64,000 bases of DNA from CBDDHT01 sp965227905 (GCA_965227905.1 OZ245780.1:3100001-3164000); one strand, 5' to 3'; numbered from the stretch's first letter, positions 43,407 to 53,575 are shown. The notes: generated by a model not told the origin, from the sequence alone. Program-made: numbers and translations.

Positions 43407-45662
43407 GTGATCCTCGCCCGGCACATATCGCAACTTGAAACACGCAGCCGCGTGGCGACGAGCCTTCTGGGCGGATTGCTGTTGGCGATCGGCGTGAGTT
43501 TCGTTGTTGTGCCGTCCACAGCCGTGGCGCAGACACGGCCGCTGGAAGAAGAAGGTCCTGTAGTTCCATCAGACCCCGATCGTCCGATGCTGCTGCAGGC
43601 CGATGAGATGATCTATGACAATCAGAACAATCGCGTCACTGCGAAGGGCAATGTCGAGATCTATCACGGCAGCTATGTTCTGACAGCCGACAAGGTTCTC
43701 TATAATCAATCGACAAATCAGCTGACTGCGGAAGGCAATGTCCGGATCAAAGAGCCGGATGGCGCGATCATCACTGCGGATCGCATCACGCTGACTGACG
43801 ATTTCCGTGATGGTTTCATCCGGTCCCTGAAGATTGTCGGCGATGACGATTCCAGGATCGGTGCCGATCGGGCCATTCGCCAAAGCGGCGAGACGACGAT
43901 TTTCGAGAATGCCTGGTACACGCCCTGTAAGGCTTGCGCCGATAATCCGGACAAGCCGCCGACGTGGCGTATCAAGGCGGTCCGCGTCATTCACAAAAAG
44001 TCTGAAGCAACGATCGCCTACGAGAAAGCGAAGTTCGAGCTGTTCGGCAAGACGCTCATGTATCTGCCGAAGTTCAAGCACGCCGATCCTTCGGTCAAGC
44101 GCAAGTCAGGCTTCCTGATCCCAGGTTTCGGACATTCGAACGAGCTCGGTACGACCGTCGAAGTCCCTTACTATTTTGCACTTGCGCCGAACTATGACTT
44201 CACCTTCGCTCCGGTTTATACGGAGCGGCGCGGCGTGCTCTGGAAGGGGCAGTGGCGGCATCGTACGAAAAATGGCCGTTACAGCCTCGATCTCGCCGGT
44301 ATCGACGAAACCGAGAGTGATCCCCTCACCCCGGGCAATCCTGAATTCCGCGGCAGCATCAAGACGGCCGGTGACTTCAAGTTTGCCGACGCCTGGGACT
44401 TTGGTTGGGATGTCACGGTTGAAAGTGACGACACATTCCGCCGCTTCTACAAACTCGACAGCATCCTTTCGACAGAGCGGGTTTCGCAGGTCTATCTCAC
44501 GAAACAGACGGACCGCAGCTATTTCGACACGAGCCTCTATCACTTCGGTGCGCTGACATTCACGGACACCTCAACCGCAGAATCCCGGGTTCACCCGGTG
44601 ATCGACTATAATTATGTCGCGGCTGATCCGGTGCTTGGCGGTGAGTTGGCATTCAATGCGAACGTGCTCAGCCTTTCGCGCGAAAACGGCGCCGACAACA
44701 ATCATGTCGTTGGCGAACTAAAGTGGCGCAAGCAGTTCACGAGCCGCAACGGTCAGGTGATCACACCATTTGCATCGCTACGGGGCGATGCCTATCAGGT
44801 GTCGAACGTGGTCGACCCGATCACGGGTGACGTTGGCACGGAAGACACGATTACACGCGGTATGGCGACGGCCGGGATCGAGTATCGCTACCCGTTCGTA
44901 AAGCATGGCGCGAGAGCATCGCATGTCATCGAACCGGTTGCTCAGTTCATTGCCCGTCCCAATCTTGACGACCAGAAAGACATTCCGAACGAAGACGCAC
45001 GCAGCCTCGTTTTCGACGATACGCTTCTCTTCGATACGGACAAATTCTCGGGGTATGACCGCATCGAAACCGGCACCCGAGCGAATGTCGGCCTGCAATA
45101 CACTGTTCAAGGTCACAATGGCGGCTACGCCAGAGCCGTTATCGGGCAGAGCTACCAGATTGCCGGTGACAATGACTTTGGTGTCGATAGCGGCCTCGAT
45201 ACCGATCGGTCCGATTATGTGACCGGTCTGTACATTCGCCCACTCGATCTGATCAGCTTCACCGGACAGGCACGCTTTGATGAGAAGACATTCGATCTGA
45301 GGCGGACGGATGTATCGGCAAGCCTGAATGCCGGTCCCGTGTCGGCATCGGCGATCTACTCGAATCTGGATGCGCAGCCCGGACTTGGAATTGCCACGGA
45401 CCGCGAGGAAATCCAGACGCAAGGTGCAGTCCAGCTTACGGAGCATTGGTCTGCATTCGGTCATCTTCGGTTGGACATCGAACGGGACGCACGGCTGAGC
45501 AACTCTCTCGGCCTGCGCTACGCGGACGATTGTTTCGCACTGTCGGTCACTTACACAGAGACCTTCGTTCGCGACAGGGATATCCAGCCGGATGAGCGCG
45601 TGATGCTTCGTTTCGAGCTCAAGCATCTCGGTGCGTTCAATGTGGATGCCGGCGGTATCTGA
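43407..45662 (+). CDS. lptD: LPS-assembly outer-membrane protein LptD
   Basis: This 751-residue protein inserts lipopolysaccharide into the outer membrane. After a signal sequence ending near AVAQT (about residue 36) comes the OstA/LptA-like jellyroll (MLLQADEMIYDNQNNRVTAKGNVEIYHGSYVLTADKV). The C-terminal barrel contains the alphaproteobacterial region WYTPCKACADNPDKPPTWRI, with a CKAC pair that may form disulfides with a cysteine near the C-terminus (YADDCFALS). The partner lipoprotein gene lptE is not adjacent. The start codon is GTG. Confidence 0.94.
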   Translation: MILARHISQLETRSRVATSLLGGLLLAIGVSFVVVPSTAVAQTRPLEEEGPVVPSDPDRPMLLQADEMIYDNQNNRVTAKGNVEIYHGSYVLTADKVLYNQSTNQLTAEGNVRIKEPDGAIITADRITLTDDFRDGFIRSLKIVGDDDSRIGADRAIRQSGETTIFENAWYTPCKACADNPDKPPTWRIKAVRVIHKKSEATIAYEKAKFELFGKTLMYLPKFKHADPSVKRKSGFLIPGFGHSNELGTTVEVPYYFALAPNYDFTFAPVYTERRGVLWKGQWRHRTKNGRYSLDLAGIDETESDPLTPGNPEFRGSIKTAGDFKFADAWDFGWDVTVESDDTFRRFYKLDSILSTERVSQVYLTKQTDRSYFDTSLYHFGALTFTDTSTAESRVHPVIDYNYVAADPVLGGELAFNANVLSLSRENGADNNHVVGELKWRKQFTSRNGQVITPFASLRGDAYQVSNVVDPITGDVGTEDTITRGMATAGIEYRYPFVKHGARASHVIEPVAQFIARPNLDDQKDIPNEDARSLVFDDTLLFDTDKFSGYDRIETGTRANVGLQYTVQGHNGGYARAVIGQSYQIAGDNDFGVDSGLDTDRSDYVTGLYIRPLDLISFTGQARFDEKTFDLRRTDVSASLNAGPVSASAIYSNLDAQPGLGIATDREEIQTQGAVQLTEHWSAFGHLRLDIERDARLSNSLGLRYADDCFALSVTYTETFVRDRDIQPDERVMLRFELKHLGAFNVDAGGI

Positions 45663-45829
45663 CCGATCCGGAACTGATTGTATTATCCAACACAGATACT
45701 TATGGGGTGAACGCCTTGCCAATCTTGCAGGATGTGCGCCATTGTGCCGCCAATATTTGCTGCAGGAATGCCGCAACACAGGCATAGAATGCGTCGATTC
45801 ACGGAATCGGACGCTGAGGACGACTGACA

Positions 45830-46795
45830 ATGTTCGAAAATGCACGAATCGTTGCTCTGCACCGTTTGGTCTTGCCGACGGCATTGTTTGCGGCGCTGCT
45901 CTCTACCGCACTGGTAATGGGTCTAGGACAAGCCAAGGCCGATCAGATGATCGTTGCATTGGTCAACGACGAGCCGATTTCTGCATACGATGTGTCGCAA
46001 CGAACCCGATTCATCGCCATGACATCCGGCCAGAAGCCGTCGGCGGCTCTTCGCAAGAAGGTGATCAAGGAACTGATCGAGGAAAGACTCAAGCTGCAGG
46101 AAGCCAAAAAGCTGGGTGTTTCCGTCACTGACGAGAGGATTACGCAAACGCTTGAGGGCATCGCCAAGCGCAACAAGATGCCACTCAACAAACTTGTCGG
46201 CGGTCTGAAGCAAGCCGGTGTCAATGTGCGCACGTTTCGCGAGCGGATCAAAGTCGCGCTTTTGTGGCGCCAGGTCGTCCAACGCAAGTTCCGTCATCAG
46301 GTAAGTGTGAGTGCAACGCAAGTCGATGCAGCGTTGACGACTGCTGAAGGCGAAGGACAGGCAACCACCGAGTTTCAGTTGCAGCGCGTTCGGCTTGAAC
46401 TAGGTGAAGAGCCTGATCAGGAGACAATTGCAACGCGTTTGGTCGAAGCTGAGACGTTGCGTAACCGGTTTCGTTCCTGCGAGAAGCTCGAGGACGTCAT
46501 CAAAGGCGTGCGCAGAGCATCGATCAAGTCGGTTGGCAGAAAACGGACAGAGCAGCTTCCCCAGCCCTCCCGTGCTCTCTTGATGAAGGCAAAGGCCGGT
46601 CAGATGACCCCGCCGAATCTCACACCGACCGGTGTTGAGCTTTTCGCGGTTTGCTCCCGCAAGGAAATCAAGACAGACACGAAAAAGCGGCAGGCGGTCG
46701 AGCGAAAAATGCAGGCAGAAGAGTATAACCGGCTTGCTACGCGTTATTTTCAGGATTTGCGCCGCGACGCATTCATCGAGCATCGCAGCAAATAG
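45830..46795 (+). CDS. surA: SurA-type periplasmic chaperone/peptidyl-prolyl isomerase
   Basis: This 321-residue exported protein helps fold outer-membrane proteins such as LptD. A signal peptide ends near GQAKA (about 36-42), then the SurA N-terminal domain (QMIVALVNDEPISAYDVSQRTRFIAM ... IEERLKLQEAKKLGVSVTDERI) is followed by a single parvulin-like domain (from about 180) that lacks clear catalytic signatures. It is shorter than the E. coli protein, which has two parvulin domains. GAGGA precedes the ATG. Placed between lptD and pdxA as in many proteobacteria. Confidence 0.85.
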   Translation: MFENARIVALHRLVLPTALFAALLSTALVMGLGQAKADQMIVALVNDEPISAYDVSQRTRFIAMTSGQKPSAALRKKVIKELIEERLKLQEAKKLGVSVTDERITQTLEGIAKRNKMPLNKLVGGLKQAGVNVRTFRERIKVALLWRQVVQRKFRHQVSVSATQVDAALTTAEGEGQATTEFQLQRVRLELGEEPDQETIATRLVEAETLRNRFRSCEKLEDVIKGVRRASIKSVGRKRTEQLPQPSRALLMKAKAGQMTPPNLTPTGVELFAVCSRKEIKTDTKKRQAVERKMQAEEYNRLATRYFQDLRRDAFIEHRSK

Positions 46796-46921
46796 TGTCC
46801 TGATCTGGAGGCTGTTGCGGTGACGGCAATCCGGCCATTGCGCTCGGGTGTCGTTAAGCAAAGCTGAAAACGCACAGGGTCTGATACTGGATGCTGGCCG
46901 GTTTATCGGTCATACAGGGCC

Positions 46922-47953
46922 ATGCGCCCATTTCCACCAAGCAAGCTGCCAATCGCCCTGACCATGGGCGACCCTGCCGGTATTGGTCCGGACATCACAC
47001 TCCAGGCTTGGCATTCGCGGGAGCAGTTTCAGTTGCCCGAGATGGTTGTCCTGGGCGATCTCGATGTCCTCGCCGCGCGCGCGAACGCTCTCGCTCTGGA
47101 TATCTCGTTCGTTGAGGTCTCCCCGACCCTTGAGGATCTGAGTGGTGCAGGCAATGCACTTCCTGTCCTTTCCATACCTGTTGCCGAGACAGTGGATGCA
47201 GGCCGGCCCGACCCGGAAAATGCGACGGCAACCATCCAGATGATCGAAATGGGCGTCACTTTGATCCGTGAGGGCCGCGCCCGCGCTTTGGTGACAAACC
47301 CGATCAACAAGCTGGTCTTGTACGAAGCCGGTTTCAAACATCCTGGTCATACGGAATTCCTTGGTGAACTGGCCTCGCAATGGGGAGAGAGTTATCAGCC
47401 TGTGATGATGTTGGTCGCGGACGTCCTGAAGGTGGTTCCTGTCACAGTTCATATTCCGCTTGAAAAAGTACGCGAGGCACTGACGATGGAGCGGATCGTG
47501 ACAACGGCAAGAATTGTCGCGTCGGACCTTCGACTTCGCTTCGGCATCGAACAGCCAAAACTGGCGATTGCAGGCGTAAACCCACATGCCGGCGAAGGTG
47601 GAAGCATTGGTCAGGAAGAATTGACGATAATCGAGCCGGCCATCGAACTGTTATCTCAGGAGGGACTTGCCGTTTCCGGCCCCTTCCCTGCCGACTCCAT
47701 GTTCCACGCGGCTGCCCGGAACAACTATGATGCGGCGATCGCCATGTATCACGATCAAGCGCTGATCCCGATCAAGACACTTGCCTTCGAGCGCGCCGTC
47801 AACATGACTCTTGGCCTGCCGTTTGTGCGCACGTCGCCAGACCACGGAACGGCATATGATATTGCGGGGACAGGTCGAGCCGACCCCAGTAGTCTTATAC
47901 ATGCGCTGCAGCTGGCGCGCGATTTGATTACGCATCCAGAGCCGGTGACGTGA
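46922..47953 (+). CDS. pdxA: 4-hydroxythreonine-4-phosphate dehydrogenase
   Basis: This 343-residue enzyme oxidises 4-phosphohydroxythreonine in pyridoxal phosphate synthesis. Hallmarks are ALTMGDPAGIGPDITLQAW at the N-terminus, the metal-site HTEFLGEL, NPHAGEGGSIGQEE, and MYHDQALIPIKTLAFERAVNMTLGLPFVRTSPDHGTAYDIAG. The rsmA start overlaps its stop (GTGA at 47950-47953), a classic surA-pdxA-rsmA arrangement. Confidence 0.96.
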   Translation: MRPFPPSKLPIALTMGDPAGIGPDITLQAWHSREQFQLPEMVVLGDLDVLAARANALALDISFVEVSPTLEDLSGAGNALPVLSIPVAETVDAGRPDPENATATIQMIEMGVTLIREGRARALVTNPINKLVLYEAGFKHPGHTEFLGELASQWGESYQPVMMLVADVLKVVPVTVHIPLEKVREALTMERIVTTARIVASDLRLRFGIEQPKLAIAGVNPHAGEGGSIGQEELTIIEPAIELLSQEGLAVSGPFPADSMFHAAARNNYDAAIAMYHDQALIPIKTLAFERAVNMTLGLPFVRTSPDHGTAYDIAGTGRADPSSLIHALQLARDLITHPEPVT

Positions 47954-48789
47954 CGGCCCCTGACGGACTCCCACCGCTTCGGGAAACCATTGCCGACCTT
48001 GGGTTAAGCGCGCGCAAATCGCTCGGACAGAATTTCATTCTCGATCTCAATCTAACCAGCCGGATTGCACGCGCCGGCGGGTCATTGGATAGCAAGACGA
48101 TCATTGAGATCGGGCCGGGTCCAGGCGGCCTGACGCGGGGTTTGTTTCTGGAAGGCGCGACGCGCGTTATCGTTGTCGAGCGCGACGAACGATGCCGTCC
48201 GGCACTTGAGGCAATTGCCGAGCGATATCCCGGTCGTCTCGACATTCGCATGGACGATGCTTTGACTGTCGACTATGGCGCGCTCGGCGACGGGCGCAAA
48301 TCGATCATCTCGAATCTGCCCTACGGGATAGCGACGCCATTGCTCATTGGGTGGCTCAAGACCGAACCCTGGCCTCCCTGGTTCGACGAGATGGTCTTGA
48401 TGTTTCAAAGAGAGGTTGCAGAGCGCATTACGGCGCGACCGTCGACGAAGGCCTATGGGCGATTGTCGGTCCTCGCACAATGGCGAACGGAACCGTCCAT
48501 CGTTCTACCGGTTCCTGCGGCTGCTTTCACGCCGCGGCCCAAGGTCGATTCCGCTGTCGTGCATTTCATTCCAAAAACCGCCCCCTCCCCCGTGTGCGAT
48601 GTCGAAGCCCTCGAAGCGGTAACCGCGGCGGCATTCGGTCAGCGCCGCAAGATGCTGCGCACGAGCCTGCGCCAGCTCTTCGATAATCCTGAGGCACGGC
48701 TGTTGGAACTGGGTATCGAGCCGACACACCGGGCCGAACAACTCACCGTCGACGAGTTTTGCCGGCTGGCAGGATGTCTATCGGCCTGA
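47950..48789 (+). CDS. rsmA: 16S rRNA dimethyladenosine transferase
   Basis: This 279-residue KsgA enzyme dimethylates two adenosines near the 3' end of 16S rRNA. It has SLGQNFILDLNLTSRIAR, the SAM-binding motif IEIGPGPGGLTRGLF, the catalytic NLPYGIATPLL and the C-terminal FGQRRKMLRTSL. The start is a GTG overlapping the pdxA stop. It is convergent with gmk, 24 bases apart, and is the last gene of the lptF operon block. Confidence 0.95.
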   Translation: MTAPDGLPPLRETIADLGLSARKSLGQNFILDLNLTSRIARAGGSLDSKTIIEIGPGPGGLTRGLFLEGATRVIVVERDERCRPALEAIAERYPGRLDIRMDDALTVDYGALGDGRKSIISNLPYGIATPLLIGWLKTEPWPPWFDEMVLMFQREVAERITARPSTKAYGRLSVLAQWRTEPSIVLPVPAAAFTPRPKVDSAVVHFIPKTAPSPVCDVEALEAVTAAAFGQRRKMLRTSLRQLFDNPEARLLELGIEPTHRAEQLTVDEFCRLAGCLSA

Positions 48790-48813
48790 CAACGACATTG
48801 GGCGGCGCGCTTT

Positions 48814-49470
48814 TCAGCGGCCGACAAGACCGTCCTGGAGATGGTTTACAAGCGCTTTTAGCCCTTCTGTGCGACGTGTACGCTTGAGCCGTTCAGCCGC
48901 GAGAATGGCTTTGACTTCCCCGAGACTGGCGTCGCGATCTCGATTGACGACCACGTAGTCATAGTCGTCCCAATGCTGGATCTCATTGCTGGCGCCGGCC
49001 ATTCGGCGGCGCACGACTTCATCGGGGTCCTGGGCGCGCGCCTTCAAGCGCTCTTCAAGAGCATCTGCCGACGGTGGCAGGACGAAGATACTGACCATAT
49101 CGGCGCCGACACTCTTTCGAAGTTTGTCCGCACCTTGCCAATCGATATCGAAAAGTACGTCTTTTCCTTTGTTAAGAGCGGCCTCCACGGCTGCTCTCGG
49201 CGTTGCATAAAAATGATCGAATACAAGCGCCCATTCCAGAAATTCATCGCGGTCGCGGCGATGGCCGAATTCTTCCTGATCGACAAATGTGTAATCGACG
49301 CCGTCGGTCTCGCCAGGGCGCGGTTTCCGCGTTGTGACGGATACGGACATACTGATATTGGCATCGGAGTCCAGCAGGCCGCGTGCCAGGGTTGTCTTTC
49401 CGGCGCCGGACGGCGACGACAGGACGAGCATTAAGCCACGGCGGGCGATCTTGGATGGGGCTTCACTCAA
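48814..49470 (-). CDS. gmk: Guanylate kinase
   Basis: This 218-residue kinase converts GMP to GDP. The P-loop LVLSSPSGAGKTTLARGLL is near the N-terminus, followed by the GMP-binding TTRKPRPGETDGVDYTFVD. FDIDWQGADKLRKS and FVLPPSADALEERLKAR complete the family set. Its ATG at 49470 overlaps the yicC stop by eight bases, giving a coupled yicC-gmk pair, a common arrangement. Confidence 0.96.
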   Translation of the reverse strand: MSEAPSKIARRGLMLVLSSPSGAGKTTLARGLLDSDANISMSVSVTTRKPRPGETDGVDYTFVDQEEFGHRRDRDEFLEWALVFDHFYATPRAAVEAALNKGKDVLFDIDWQGADKLRKSVGADMVSIFVLPPSADALEERLKARAQDPDEVVRRRMAGASNEIQHWDDYDYVVVNRDRDASLGEVKAILAAERLKRTRRTEGLKALVNHLQDGLVGR

Positions 49471-50350
49471 TGTTCTGAACCTGTTCGCGCAATCGATCGA
49501 TGACGGACTTCAATTCCAATCCGGCATGTGAGATTTCCGTATCGTTGGACTTTGAGCAGATCGTATTGGCCTCACGGTTGAACTCCTGCATGAGGAACTC
49601 CAATCGGCGCCCGACAGGTTCGCCCGATGTCAAAAGGTCTTCACCTGCTGCCACATGCGCTTTCAACCGTTCGATTTCTTCCTGGACGTCCACTTTCGCC
49701 GCCAACATGACAGCTTCCTGATGCAGGCGATCCTCGTCCAGGGCGCTATTGGCGTCGAGCAACCGTTCTATCTGTTCGCGCAGCCGTGCGCTGATTGTCT
49801 CGGCACTGCGCGCCGGAGCGTTCTCGACCATGCTTACCAACCGCGCAACGTCTGCGAGATCGGCCTTGATCACGTCGCTAAGGCGCTGTCCTTCGTCTCG
49901 CCGAGCGGCAACGACTTGGTCAAGACTTTGCTCCAGATCACCGATTACGACCTCGACCTGTGCCGCGCGTGTGTCGTCGTCTTCTTCGGGCTCACGAATC
50001 TCAAGCACGCCTTTAATGGTCATCAAACCATCGAGCCGAGGCGGCTCTGCGTCGATAATCTCGCTGGCACGACGAACGGCGGCGGCAGCTTGCATTAATG
50101 CCGTTTCATTAAGTTGGATTTCGGTGCCACCGGCGTCACGGTTGACTGAAAGTGCGACGAAACAATTGCCGCGTGTCAGGCGCTTTCGGCAGGCTTCGCG
50201 GACACGTTGCTCGATGCCCTCGAAACCTTGTGGCAGGCGGATGCGGATATCGAGGCCTTTCGCATTGACCGTGCGAATTTCCCAGTGCCAGGTCAAAGAG
50301 CCGTGTTCGCCATCGCTACGCGCGAATCCGGTCATGCTGGTGAGTGTCAT
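49463..50350 (-). CDS. yicC: YicC/YloC family endoribonuclease
   Basis: This 295-residue protein belongs to the YicC family, characterised in E. coli as an RNase that affects small RNA turnover. The N-terminus MTLTSMTGFARSDGEHGSLTWHWEIRTVNAKGLDIRIRLP is diagnostic, as is the C-terminal DUF1732 region (EEIERLKAHVAAGEDLLTSGEPVGRRLEFLMQEFNREANTI). It sits between mltG and gmk on the same strand, with a 138-base gap from mltG, and is probably part of the fab-mltG-gmk message. Confidence 0.92.
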   Translation of the reverse strand: MTLTSMTGFARSDGEHGSLTWHWEIRTVNAKGLDIRIRLPQGFEGIEQRVREACRKRLTRGNCFVALSVNRDAGGTEIQLNETALMQAAAAVRRASEIIDAEPPRLDGLMTIKGVLEIREPEEDDDTRAAQVEVVIGDLEQSLDQVVAARRDEGQRLSDVIKADLADVARLVSMVENAPARSAETISARLREQIERLLDANSALDEDRLHQEAVMLAAKVDVQEEIERLKAHVAAGEDLLTSGEPVGRRLEFLMQEFNREANTICSKSNDTEISHAGLELKSVIDRLREQVQNIE

Positions 50351-50488
50351 GATGTCCCCGTTCCGGCCTTCGGGGGCCGGTTGCTCGCTGAGTGAAGGAC
50401 TTTAGTGCCACTTATCGAGAGCGACAAGGGATTCGGTAAGGAATGCCGACCGTTTAGGCGACTAGGCTATGACAGGATTAAACCGAAA

Positions 50489-51826
50489 TCAGGACCGGGG
50501 CTTGCGGTCGGGCAGAGGCGGTATTTCATTTGCCACTTCGTTTTCGGCCGTCGGCGTTTCCGTCGCTTGTTGTTGTTGTTCTTCAGGTTGTGCTGCGTCC
50601 TGGGCTGCGGCCTCGTTCAAGCGGGCCAGAGCCTCTGCGTCGCCGCGTTTCAGAGCCTCTGCTTTCTCACGTTCGCGTGCTTCACGTTCGATAACACGCC
50701 ATTTTTTCACATTGCGATTGTGGTCGGCATAGGTCGCGGTGAAGGCATGGCCTCCCGTACCGTCAGCAACAAAAAACAGCGCGTCGGTCTTTACAGGATT
50801 CAGTACGGCTTCAATCGCGGCGCGTCCTGGATTGGCAATCGGCGTCGGAGGCAGCCTGTCGATATGGTAGGTGTTGTAAGCGGTCGGTTTGTCGATATCT
50901 GATCGATAGATCGGGCGCCCCAACGGTCCCTTGCCATTCGTGATCCCGTAGATGATCGTCGGATCGGATTGCAGGCGCATGCCCTTGTTCAACCGATTGA
51001 TAAAGACCCCGGCAATGCGCCCGCGCTCGTCGGCTCGGCCGGTCTCTTTCTCGACGATGGAAGCCAGGATCAAAGCTTCGGCCGGGTTCGCGATTGGGAG
51101 TCCCGGTGCCCGCTCCGCCCAGAGTTTGGTGACAAAGCGTTTCATGCCCTTCTGCATCCGGGCGATGAGTTCCTGGCGTTTCGTATGGCGGTTGAAGCGG
51201 TAGGTATCGGGCAACAGACTGCCCTCAGCTGGAATTTCCGTAATCTCCCCGACAAGGAGTTCATGCTTGTTGAGACGCTTTACCACCTGGGCGCTGGTAA
51301 AGCCCTCGGGAATCGATACCGAATGCAGAATCGATTTTCCCTCGACCATCCGGTCGAGAACGTCACGCATGCTCGCATGTTTGGGGAACTGGTACTCACC
51401 GGCTTTCAATTTGCTCTGAGCGCGAAAGTAGAAAACGCTGGCAACGAATACCGTCTTGTCGGTGATAATGCCTTCCCGCTCAAGGCGTGCAGCGATGAAA
51501 TTCACGCCCTGCCCTTTCGGCACGACCATTGTTGCCGAAGTTTGCAGCGGTCCCGGTTTGTCGAACTGCACTTTCAGAAAATAGACGAGGCCGCCCAGGC
51601 CAATGAGCATAATGAAGACAAGCGTCAAAATGCCATTCATGATGGAAATCAGCGGATGAAAACGCACGCGTTCTGCGCGGTCCGGGCGTTCCGGCGCGCG
51701 CGACGGCTCTAAAGCCTCCAATGGGCTTCGCGGTTGAGAAGCGGGTCTTCGATCGTCCATTGATCTCAGCACGGCTAGAGAATGCTCGACAAGAGATACA
51801 GGCTCTGTCTTACGAGACTTCGGCAT
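50489..51826 (-). CDS. mltG: Endolytic murein transglycosylase MltG
   Basis: This 445-residue inner-membrane enzyme cleaves nascent glycan strands. One membrane helix (about 60-84) follows a basic, Pro-rich cytoplasmic segment; the catalytic YceG domain contains ALILASIVEKETGRADERGRIAGVFINRL with the active-site glutamate in the EKET motif, and SDPTIIYGITNGKG. The C-terminus is an Ala/Glu/Gln-rich extension with a QQQQ run (about 390-445), beyond the usual end of the family. It may start at 51760 (MDDRRP) instead. Confidence 0.93.
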   Translation of the reverse strand: MPKSRKTEPVSLVEHSLAVLRSMDDRRPASQPRSPLEALEPSRAPERPDRAERVRFHPLISIMNGILTLVFIMLIGLGGLVYFLKVQFDKPGPLQTSATMVVPKGQGVNFIAARLEREGIITDKTVFVASVFYFRAQSKLKAGEYQFPKHASMRDVLDRMVEGKSILHSVSIPEGFTSAQVVKRLNKHELLVGEITEIPAEGSLLPDTYRFNRHTKRQELIARMQKGMKRFVTKLWAERAPGLPIANPAEALILASIVEKETGRADERGRIAGVFINRLNKGMRLQSDPTIIYGITNGKGPLGRPIYRSDIDKPTAYNTYHIDRLPPTPIANPGRAAIEAVLNPVKTDALFFVADGTGGHAFTATYADHNRNVKKWRVIEREAREREKAEALKRGDAEALARLNEAAAQDAAQPEEQQQQATETPTAENEVANEIPPLPDRKPRS

Positions 51827-51912
51827 TACGCACGTCTCACATTACGCCACACCAAACCTATACGTTCAATTATGGCGAAACGGCGGTATTTGGGGACCGC
51901 AGCTCGCACGCT

Positions 51913-53181
51913 TTAGGCATCACTATAGCGGCGGAAGACGAGAGACGCATTGGTGCCGCCAAATCCAAACGAGTTGCTCAGCACGATATTGGTCTCGCGT
52001 TCACGCGCTTTATGGGGCACGAGATCGATCTTTGTTTCGACCGAAGGATTGTCGAGATTGAGCGTTGGAGGCAACATATTGTCACGGATCGCCAAGAGCG
52101 AAAAAATCGCCTCGACGGCACCTGCCGCACCAAGCAAATGACCGACAGCGGACTTGGTCGAGGACATGCTGAGCGAACTCGGTGACTCTCCGAACAACCG
52201 TTCGACCGCTCCCAGCTCGATTTCATCGCCCATCGGTGTGGATGTGCCATGCGCGTTGATGTAATCGATTTCGCTTGGATCGATACCGGCACGTGACACG
52301 GCAGCTACCATGCAGCGATAGGCACCGTCGCCATCTTCGGCAGGCGCGGTAATATGAAAGGCGTCGCCTGACAGTCCGTACCCGACGATTTCGCCATAAA
52401 TGTTTGCGCCGCGATCGAGTGCGTGCTGCAACTCCTCCAAAACCACGACACCTGCACCCTCGCCCATGACGAAACCGTCTCTGTCCTGGTCATAAGGTCG
52501 GGAGGCTTTTTCAGGTGTATCGTTAAAGCCAGTCGACAGCGCGCGGCAGGCGGCAAAGCCGGCAACTGCCAGTCGGCAAACCGGCGATTCCGATCCACCG
52601 GCCAGCATCACGTCGGCGTCGCCGAGACCGATGAGGCGCGACGCGTCCCCGATGGCGTGTGCGCCGGTCGAACAAGCTGTGACGACAGCATTATTCGGGC
52701 CCTTCAGGCCATGACGAATTGAGACATAGCCACCGGCCAAATTTATCAACCGACCCGGAATAAAGAACGGGCTGACCCGCCGCGGCCCTTTGTCGGCCAG
52801 CAGCAGCGATGTTTTTTCAATGCCTTGAAGCCCGCCGATCCCGGAGCCGATCAGCACGCCTGTCCGGACCTGGTCTTCGTAGCTCTCCGGTGCCCAGTCT
52901 GCATCGGCAAGCGCCTGCGTCGCCGCTGCCATGGAATAGACGATGAAATCGTCGACCTTGCGCTGGTCCTTCGGCTCCATCCAGTCGTCCGCATTGAACG
53001 TGCCGTCGCTGCCGTCCCCGCGTGGGATCTGACAGGCGACCTGGCACGCCAGATCGTCGACTTCGAAGTTTTCCACCCGACGAGCGGCGTTCTGGCCCGC
53101 CAGAAGGCGTTGCCAAGAAGCTTCCGCACCGCTCGCAAGCGGCGAAACCATTCCTATGCCCGTGATAACGACGCGTCGCAT
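51913..53181 (-). CDS. fabF: 3-oxoacyl-ACP synthase II
   Basis: This 422-residue condensing enzyme elongates fatty acids on AcpP, encoded just upstream. Active-site Cys170 lies in VTACSTGAHAIGDA; the two histidines are in NAHGTSTPMGD and STKSAVGHLLGAAGAVEA. The order fabD-fabG-acpP-fabF is the classic fatty acid cluster. It starts 90 bases after acpP. No fabB-like isomerase-coupled synthase is nearby. Confidence 0.96.
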   Translation of the reverse strand: MRRVVITGIGMVSPLASGAEASWQRLLAGQNAARRVENFEVDDLACQVACQIPRGDGSDGTFNADDWMEPKDQRKVDDFIVYSMAAATQALADADWAPESYEDQVRTGVLIGSGIGGLQGIEKTSLLLADKGPRRVSPFFIPGRLINLAGGYVSIRHGLKGPNNAVVTACSTGAHAIGDASRLIGLGDADVMLAGGSESPVCRLAVAGFAACRALSTGFNDTPEKASRPYDQDRDGFVMGEGAGVVVLEELQHALDRGANIYGEIVGYGLSGDAFHITAPAEDGDGAYRCMVAAVSRAGIDPSEIDYINAHGTSTPMGDEIELGAVERLFGESPSSLSMSSTKSAVGHLLGAAGAVEAIFSLLAIRDNMLPPTLNLDNPSVETKIDLVPHKARERETNIVLSNSFGFGGTNASLVFRRYSDA

Positions 53182-53271
53182 GTGTGAAATTGGTCCGACT
53201 ATGCCCGGCCCCTACGTCCGCACCCGAACCTATCAGTCACGACAGTCGCAAGGGAGAGAGAGTTATTCTGG

Positions 53272-53508
53272 TTAGCCAGCGTTTTGTTCGAGAAACTTCA
53301 CGGCGTCACCGACCGTGAGAATTGTCTCGGCGGCATCGTCCGGGATTTCACAGCCGAACTCCTCCTCAAACGCCATGACGAGCTCGACAGTATCCAAACT
53401 GTCCGCGCCGAGATCGTCGATGAAACTTGCATTGTCCTTGACCTTTTCGGCTTCGACGCCAAGGTGCTCAACGACGATCTTCTTAACGCGGTCTGAAATG
53501 TCGCTCAT
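53272..53508 (-). CDS. acpP: Acyl carrier protein
   Basis: This 78-residue acidic carrier holds the growing acyl chain on a phosphopantetheine arm attached to Ser37 in the DSLDTVELVMAFEEEFG motif. Length and charge match AcpP. It is separated from fabG by 252 bases, unusually long within this cluster and containing a hairpin at 53551-53575, so it may have its own promoter or be a processed message, fitting its need for high expression. Confidence 0.97.
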   Translation of the reverse strand: MSDISDRVKKIVVEHLGVEAEKVKDNASFIDDLGADSLDTVELVMAFEEEFGCEIPDDAAETILTVGDAVKFLEQNAG

Positions 53509-53550
53509 TTCGATGCCTCACGACTCTTGTCAAAATAGCTTAGTTGCAAC

Positions 53551-53575
53551 GCGGCCTCTGGTTTTCCTAGGCCGC
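53551..53575 (-). terminator. Hairpin between fabG and acpP
   Basis: GCGGCCT (53551-53557) and AGGCCGC (53569-53575) form a perfect 7-bp, very GC-rich stem with an 11-base loop. It lies after fabG and 43 bases before the acpP start in the direction of transcription. There is no T-run, so it may be an attenuator or processing site rather than a true terminator. Confidence 0.4.

Noticed and set aside
44778..45884. A 368-codon minus-strand frame opposite lptD
   Set aside because: Antisense to the LptD barrel; no signal, fold or family recognisable.
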